64,000 bases of DNA from Timema cristinae (lineage: Eukaryota > Arthropoda > Insecta > Phasmatodea > Timematidae). The stretch lies in NCBI GenBank assembly GCA_039000515.1, contig JBCFYV010000100.1, forward strand, positions 30,988,421-31,052,420. Direction: 5' to 3'. The position numbers were made by a program, and so were the translations under genes. Shown one piece after another: positions 58,176-64,000 of this stretch (positions within the stretch are counted from its first letter, which is position 1; the number at the start of each line of letters is the position of its first letter). The notes below the pieces were generated by a model that was given only the letters and a program-made list of their open reading frames with translations, searched no databases and was not told the DNA's origin.

Positions 58176-58306
58176 TTATTATCATTATTATTAGCACCGC
58201 GTCTTACTACCCGTTCGGGTTATACGCACTTACGCTAATGTGTAATGGTAGGATGATTGTGAGATGAAATGAAGGACCTACAGTTTAACGTGGAATCCGA
58301 ACCACG
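58176..58306 (-). mobile_element. SINE family A, 5'-truncated, with target duplication
   Basis: Flanks atataaatgta at 58165-58175 and 58307-58317; ends at gtggaatccgaaccacg. Confidence 0.92.
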
Positions 58307-58374
58307 ATATAAATGTAAATCATATGTTGTTTATCTTGATCAGATTTTTTTTTAAATATGACAATACCCGCATA

Positions 58375-58585
58375 AGTGGGTCCGAAGACTAAATATCAGG
58401 CTCATCTTGTCTGGTTTGCCGTTGATAGGGAGGTCGAGAATCGTATCACATCTTGGAGCTTTGAAATTGGTTTTCCCTAATTAATTTACCACTCTCTCGT
58501 CACGCAAACTGTGATACATTTCTTCTAAACATATTTATATTCCAATAGCATTATTAAATGCATAAATCCCTGGTGGATCTAAGAG
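58375..58585 (+). mobile_element. Decayed SINE family C
   Basis: ggaggtcgagaatcgtatca (B-box), aatttaccactctctcgtca (body). Confidence 0.5.
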
Positions 58586-58689
58586 ATTGTGTAAAAAATA
58601 ATTATTTATTTATTTTTGAGGGATTCAAAAGTTAATTATTTATTATACATAAAGTATTCATAATTTTTGGACTTCTTTAATAATTAAAA

Positions 58690-59148
58690 TAAGGCCCGAT
58701 TTAGTGGACGCATGGTTTAAGGCTATACTCTCGCAATAGACTAGACTTCCGATGACGGGGAGATCGTGGTTCGATACCTGTCGGGTGTAATTAGGGTGAT
58801 TTTCTCTTAATGGTTTCTTATTCTCTTTCTTCACGTAAATTTGGTTATACTTCTTCTAAATTCAAACTTATTCGTGCCTAACCAGTTAGCGTGATTAGTA
58901 CTTAAGAGTGCTTGGGTTCCGGGGTTCAATCCTCGGTCCCGGCACAGATTTATATGATTGCCAAACCCTTCCTTCACCTCTGACAAGACGTGTATTAATA
59001 ACAACTTGTGAATGTGTGGAATGCCAGGCCTCCACCGTGGTTCGGATTCCACGTTAAACTATAGATCCTCCATTTCATCTCACAATCACCCTACCATTAC
59101 ACATTAGTGTAAGTGCGTATGACCCGAACGGGTAGTAAGACACGGCGC

Positions 59149-59188
<40 letters not shown>

Positions 59189-59235
59189 TTTAATAATAGT
59201 ACTTAAGAGTATAACCAGAATGGGACGCTGTGCTG
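58690..59235 (+). mobile_element. SINE family C, split by a family A SINE
   Basis: Head gcccgatttagtggacgcat, atcgtggttcgatacctg (B-box), then agtacttaagagt, the nested SINE, and the tail ataaccagaatgggacgctg. Confidence 0.75.
58910..59197 (+). mobile_element. SINE family A, 5'-truncated, nested in a family C SINE
   Basis: Starts gcttgggttccggggttcaa. Flanks agtacttaagagt at 58897-58909 and 59198-59210. Long-insert subtype. Confidence 0.93.
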
Positions 59236-59509
59236 AAAAAAAAAACATGTTTATTTGCGGGAAAAGTCAGAAAGTCAGGGATTTTTTTTTTAATCCTTCT
59301 ATTTCGTAGCCTAACTGAAACTTTGTTTTCTATCCTCTTATTTCAGTAACCAGACTCATGTTCCACTTCATAACCCCAGGATAACGAACCTCAAGGTCCA
59401 ATTATCTCGTGTATCAAACAACAAATGGATGACAGATACTATCCCTGTTATCCGATAGAGTTGTTTTTAAGTCTATTTTTTTATGTGTTTTTTTTTTCCT
59501 CCTCTGCAG

Positions 59510-59640
59510 AGGCACAGCATCCACGGGATGATGGAGGAGGAGAACGTCATCCGACCTCACCAAGAGATGACGCAGTTGACGCTGGACGAAAAGAAGTTTC
59601 TTCTGGCAGTTGAGAGGGGAGATGTGGCGTCCACGAGACG
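59510..59640 (+). CDS. Trpgamma: Exon encoding the start of the N-terminal ankyrin region of a TRPC-family channel, TRP-gamma-like
   Basis: Exon of 131 bp with a pyrimidine-rich tract and CAG acceptor (59507-59509) and a GTGAGT donor (59641). It opens in phase 0 and ends after two bases of an Arg codon. The peptide runs RHSIHGMMEEENVIRPHQEM, then TQLTLDEKKFLLAVERGD and VASTRR. The EKKFLLAVERGD block is the well-known start of the ankyrin region in TRPC channels; the MMEEEN..RPHQE lead-in fits insect TRP-gamma better than TRP or TRPL, though that ranking is from memory. TRPC channels are tetrameric plasma-membrane, calcium-permeable cation channels acting downstream of phospholipase C; the cytosolic ankyrin repeats lie before the membrane segments. 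Two adjacent ATGs (59528) could start a shorter isoform. The following ankyrin exons are not seen before 64000, so the next intron exceeds 4.3 kb. Confidence 0.8.
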
Positions 59641-59754
59641 GTGAGTGTAACAACCCTCAATACTGTGGACTCACACGCACTCGCCTAAATAAGAGAGCAG
59701 AGCAGATGAGCATAGAGAGGTTCTGATTTAACTTTAACAGTAGCAATTTATTCT

Positions 59755-60515
59755 GTCTCTCTATCCGGACGCCCGGATCTTCGTTACGTGATAACTGTCA
59801 AATACGTGGACCAATTTTGAGTAAATTTGCAGGGACATTATTTGAACATAGGTTGATCAACATATTATGTAGGCCTACATGGTTTTTCGATCTAGTCTTG
59901 TATTTTACGATGGGGGCCACTCAAAAATATGTTTGTTTGTGTGTGTGTTCCACGATAACTATCAAATCCTTGGATCAATTTTAAGGAAATTTGGCAGAGA
60001 CATTATTTGAAAATAGGTCAAACGATGAATGTAGAGTACATAGTTTTTTAAAGCTGATTATTGGTTCCAATATGGTGGCTACTCAAAAGGTTTTTAGTTT
60101 AATAGTTCATCTCAAGTGATTTGAATCTATAATTCGAGATAACTGATCAAGTTCCTAGATATTTATTTTTATATTTATAGTTAGATTGGTGTAACAAACA
60201 GCTTAAGAAACTTTTATTTTATATGAGTATAATGAAGACATAGGTTGACCTGGTGGTCTAGGGGTAAGGTGTTGGACTTCTGTGCTGGCGGCCGGGGTTC
60301 AATCCTTGGTCCCGGCACAGATTTACCTGATTACCAAACCTTCCATCGCCTCTGACGTGTATTAATCACAGCTTGTGAATGTGGGGAATACCAGGCCTCC
60401 ACCGTGGTTCGGAATCCACGTTAAACTGTAGGTCCTCCAGTTCATCTCACTATCACACTACCATTATACATTAGCGTAAGTGCGTATAACCCAAACGGGT
60501 AGTAAGACGTGGTGC

Positions 60516-60547
<32 letters not shown>

Positions 60548-60675
60548 TAATCAGACTACTATGGATTATAGTAACCTATTAATTTGTTTTCTGTCCAACT
60601 TGATCACCAAGGAGAAATATCAACTTGAAATCCAAGGGAAAATGATAGGAAATATTTTAACTTGAAATCCAATTG
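59755..60675 (+). repeat. Dispersed repeat G, copy 2, with a duplicated unit and a SINE inside
   Basis: cacgataactgtcaaatacg-type text occurs twice about 150-160 bp apart, then ctcaaaaggtttttagttta; after the SINE at 60243, acttgaaatccaagggaaaa. Begins about 115 bp after the TRPC exon. Confidence 0.55.
60243..60545 (+). mobile_element. SINE family A, near full length
   Basis: ggttgacctggtggtctagg through gggtagtaagacgtggtgct and (TAA)n; inserted in repeat G. Confidence 0.9.
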
Positions 60676-60784
60676 CAAAGCATCATGGGTCAGAAAACAT
60701 TTCTGCAATCGTGTGAATTGCAGTGACACTCAATCAGGTCCTGTCATTAATTTTTTGATTAAAGTGTGAATAAAGACTTAAGAC

Positions 60785-60945
60785 TACAGATAAGCTCCAC
60801 ATCTTACTACCCGTCTGGTATTGCTTACACTAATAGGCTAAATATGAATAAGGTAATATTTTGAGTTAAATGTATCCCCATTTGAGGAAAGGGGAGCGTG
60901 GAGTATTTTTCAGGAAAAGAAATCACCACACCTAACCTCCTTGTG
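60785..60945 (-). mobile_element. Decayed SINE family C
   Basis: gctccacatcttactacccg (tail) through ggggagcgtggagtattttt. Confidence 0.5.
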
Positions 60946-62490
60946 GTTAAATAAATCAAACTAGACAATACTGATACGTTTTTCCGACCAATTCAGATTT
61001 TTGGGACTACTTTTTTTCAGTTATATAACAAGTATAAATAGAATTATTTTTGTATTTGTTTATACGAGTACATCACAAAATAAATCTACTTTATAGTTGC
61101 CATTAAAGTACGATTAAAAAATAAATAAATTTTGTTTGAACTACTTTGCATCTATTTATCTTATGATAAAAGTAATATACTACGGTGTAAAAAGGTTTAA
61201 TATATCTATATATCATTAATGTTATTTTATGATTTTTAATTAATTGATTATAGTGGACTACAACAAACTGAGATTTAATTGAAATAATATTCAACTGTGG
61301 TTTAAATTACATATTCTCCCGTAATATCGGACAGCTAGACTACTTTTTTTAATATGGTGCTATGCAGACTAATGTTTAAAAATTAAATTTAGATTAATTA
61401 TAAGATTTAGTATAAATATTTAACTTTATTTTAAAATGTTAAATTATACAAAATATTAAAGTTCGTTTATGGAAAGTTTTTTTTAGTATTATGATAGCGT
61501 ATTGAGAAACATTTTAAGTCACTGTTTAAAACAAAAGTTACCTTCTACAGCATTGCTTTTTATAGTTTGCTTTAGTATAAACGAAATTTCTGGCATTTAT
61601 AAAAGTTACTCAACCAGTTTTAATATTAGTTACACTTTAGAGTAATGTGATCTTCAATTTGATTCATAATATCAATACCTATAAAATAATAATAATAATA
61701 ACAAAGTAAAATGATCATTGTTAACCTCAAAAATATATATTTGTATTTTCTAAAAGTTCCTACCTATATAAATTTGGCTATAAATACAAATTTGTAGTAA
61801 ATAAAAAGGAAGGAGTGTGAAACTACTTGAAAACTTAAACCATCTTGCTCTGAAAAAATAAAATGAACCTATTAAATAGCTTCAGATATATTTTTCAATA
61901 CATGGTTAATACAAATTATTTCAACATAATTTAATTATATTAGGTACATATTTCCATTAACTCCGAGATTTCGTAAGATGGATTTCAAAGTTGTTGATAT
62001 TTTACTTTTTTTCAGTTGAAATACCCACCATCTTTACGCTTTATTTGTATAAAATACAGACATTTATTTTAAACATGTGTTTCTCCTACTAATAGGCCTA
62101 CAGTAAGTCCTCAACTTGAATGGATGGGAGTTACGCGGATACTTATTTAAGTGATGGTGGGACCACGACTTACGACCAGAAACATCTATCAAGCATTATT
62201 TTAAACATAAGATGGCTTACTAAGTAAATTGACGCACAGCTGATAGTGTAATCACCATTTTATTTGTTTATACCTTGAACGAGAGTAATGTTATCAAAGT
62301 TTTCTTTTCATAAGCATAGCCTGGTTATCATTAATTTCCCTTCGAAACAAAAATACTTAATATTTAAGTACCATTCAATTTACGCCCTTTTAAACTAACG
62401 TGGTGCCCTTTTTAATGGATTAACCGTGGGAATCAAAGACGTACAGTATTTGTAACTAGACAATCCCGCACGGCGTTGCCCATGACCCAC
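60946..62490. other. AT-rich unique DNA
   Basis: acagtaagtcctcaacttga at 62100 recalls a Tigger/mariner end; no partner found. No further channel exon seen. Confidence 0.45.
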
Positions 62491-62822
62491 GGTGTTATAA
62501 GATTTATATAAGGCCCTCACTTGCCCCCCCCCCCCCCCATGGTGCCCGATTTCAAATGGAAACGTTATCTCTAAAACGTAATTCTAAGCCAGATTATGTC
62601 AATAAATATAGCTATATTATACCTTGTGTAAAACTATCGACATTTTTATGAGGAATAAATTAAATTTTCAAAATAAAATATAGCCTATGTTACTCGCTGA
62701 TAATGTAGCTTTATATTGGTGAAAGAATTTTTTAAGTCGGTCCAGGATTTTTTGAGTTTATCCATTACAAACAAAAAAACAAAAAATTAAATCTTTCCTC
62801 TTTATAATATTAGTATAGACTA
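62491..62822 (+). mobile_element. LINE 3' untranslated fragment, RTE-like
   Basis: tatagcctatgttactcgct, gataatgtagctttatattg, ggtgaaagaatttttta, cggtccaggattttttgagt and ttacaaacaaaaaaacaaa are, from memory, the widespread arthropod RTE-type 3' end. A C-run of about 15 at 62524. Confidence 0.5.
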
Positions 62823-62858
62823 GTATAGATAGATCTTCGCTTAGTTGAAGAAAAAAAA

Positions 62859-62938
62859 GCAACCATACCCGATATCGTTAGTGTATAAGTATACAGTATA
62901 TTACTGTATATTATACACTAACGATATGGGTAGGTTGC
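62859..62938. repeat. 80-bp near-perfect palindrome
   Basis: gcaaccatacccgatatcgt with tagtgtataagtatacagta on the left and the mirror ending acgatatgggtaggttgc on the right; almost no loop. Followed by (TA)n to 62968. Confidence 0.9.
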
Positions 62939-62968
62939 TTTATATATATATATATATATTATATATAT

Positions 62969-63559
62969 AAACCTTATGCGCATGAGTGTAGAATTACACG
63001 CACCTGGATAACTTCAATAATTAGTAAAAATGTGTTAATTTGTGAACACTTAAATTAAATCAAATAAGAAAAAGATAACTGAAAAATTAAGCATATTGAT
63101 TATTTCTAAAACATTAAAGTTGCTTAAAGACTACTTATATTTCTTATCAGAGTCAAATCATCCAGTTTTAAACATCAATCAACACGTATCACGTTTATTA
63201 AAAGTAAAAATGTCATCCAGTTACACAACTTTATAAATCAGTGTTTCCAAAAGTGTGGTCAGTATACACAATTATAGGTAAAGTGTAACTGATTTCTAAT
63301 AATCATAAAATAATACGAATGTTTGTAGAGCTAAGTTAAAATCTAGAGCTTCGGTTTAAATTTAATAAGATAGTGGATTTTTTTTTAAGAGGTGAAACGA
63401 CCACGTTGGCTAGGCAATAGCTTCGAAAGGGGTACATTACTGGAGAAAAGTTTGGTAAACATTCTTATAAACTGTCAGTCAAATTAAAAATCACCCCTAG
63501 AAACACAGGTTATAATGACACCCTGTTTGACACTTATATTTTAAGAATGACAAATTACC
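62969..63559. other. AT-rich unique DNA
   Basis: cagtgtttccaaaagtgtgg at 63239 resembles a hAT end; nothing else. Confidence 0.4.
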
Positions 63560-63808
63560 AGCTTCGGTGGACGCATGGTCTAACACGCTACTCTCGTAGT
63601 AAACTAAACTGCCGATGATGGAAAGATCTAGGTTCAAATCTCAGCCGGAATTACTGAGGGTGGCTTTTATTCAAAATAGGTTTTCCACTTTAACTCCACG
63701 CAAATGTAGGTGGACTTATAGATATAACGTTCTTCATTCCTAAAACCACTAGCGTAATTAGTATACAAGCGTATTGCCTGAACGGGTAGTAACATATGGT
63801 GCTAAAAA
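63560..63808 (+). mobile_element. SINE family C, near full length
   Basis: gcttcggtggacgcatggtc (head), tctaggttcaaatctcagcc (B-box), ctgaacgggtagtaacatat (tail). Confidence 0.8.
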
Positions 63809-64000
63809 ATAATCCTCACCATATCCAATCTGTTGGTGTATACCTATTCATTTCATATTTTATTTAATATTCGAAAATATTAATTTTTCTTGCAATCTAT
63901 GTAACATTAAAAAAACTATTTTTATTCACAAATCAATGTAGAATCTTTTTTTTACATGTTATCTAAGCGCGGTAAGGATGTGACTTTGTGAAATTTAAAC
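63809..64000. other. AT-rich unique DNA
   Basis: Nothing recognised. Confidence 0.4.

Overview
The window is non-coding-rich animal DNA, most likely from an arthropod (probably an insect). It is AT-rich, has GT-AG introns, no dense operon-like coding, and is crowded with tRNA-derived SINEs, small DNA transposons (MITEs), microsatellites and minisatellites. Only two exons can be called with good support, both on the + strand and joinable in frame: 17814-18067 and 59510-59640. The second encodes the start of the N-terminal ankyrin region of a TRPC-type cation channel (motif EKKFLLAVERGD), best fit insect TRP-gamma. They are separated by a 41.4 kb phase-0 intron, so about two thirds of the window is one intron. 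The gene continues beyond 64000, and because the first visible exon starts at a splice acceptor, at least one more exon lies upstream. | Layout. 1-17.8 kb: upstream or intronic DNA with SINEs, a degenerate ~125-150 bp tandem repeat (2.9-4.1 kb), a PIF/Harbinger-like MITE inside a SINE (6.3-6.9 kb), a 1.4 kb pyrimidine-only-like tandem tract (7.7-9.1 kb), a possible small minus-strand terminal exon (10.1-10.3 kb), and a composite DNA transposon (12.9-14.2 kb). 17.8-18.1 kb: first exon. 18-22 kb: SINEs and (TA)n. 22.4-26.9 kb: the most striking region. A 46-bp minisatellite of about 51 units ends in a minus-strand LINE fragment; a second LINE fragment on the + strand faces it head to head and runs into about 10 more units in the opposite orientation. 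The 46-bp unit is itself the 3' coding end of that LINE family (...NEVDWI..LAQDRDR). 27-59 kb: intron filled with SINEs of at least five tRNA-derived types, three copies of a TA-target MITE, a Helitron-like element, a second PIF-like MITE, three further minisatellites grown from SINE sequence, and small GC-richer islands at 28.2, 32.8 and 51.0-51.4 kb of unknown status. 59.5 kb: second exon. 59.7-64 kb: repeats, a LINE 3' tail, and an 80-bp palindrome. | Names used here for repeats (A, B, C, D, E, F, G, H, J) are labels for this window only. Families A, B and C have different tRNA-like heads but share nearly the same 3' tail (cccgaacgggtagtaagacg, then gtgctaa and a TAA repeat), which suggests that one LINE machinery mobilises all three. 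No CRISPR, operon, or true tRNA/rRNA gene was found; no complete protein-coding gene is present.
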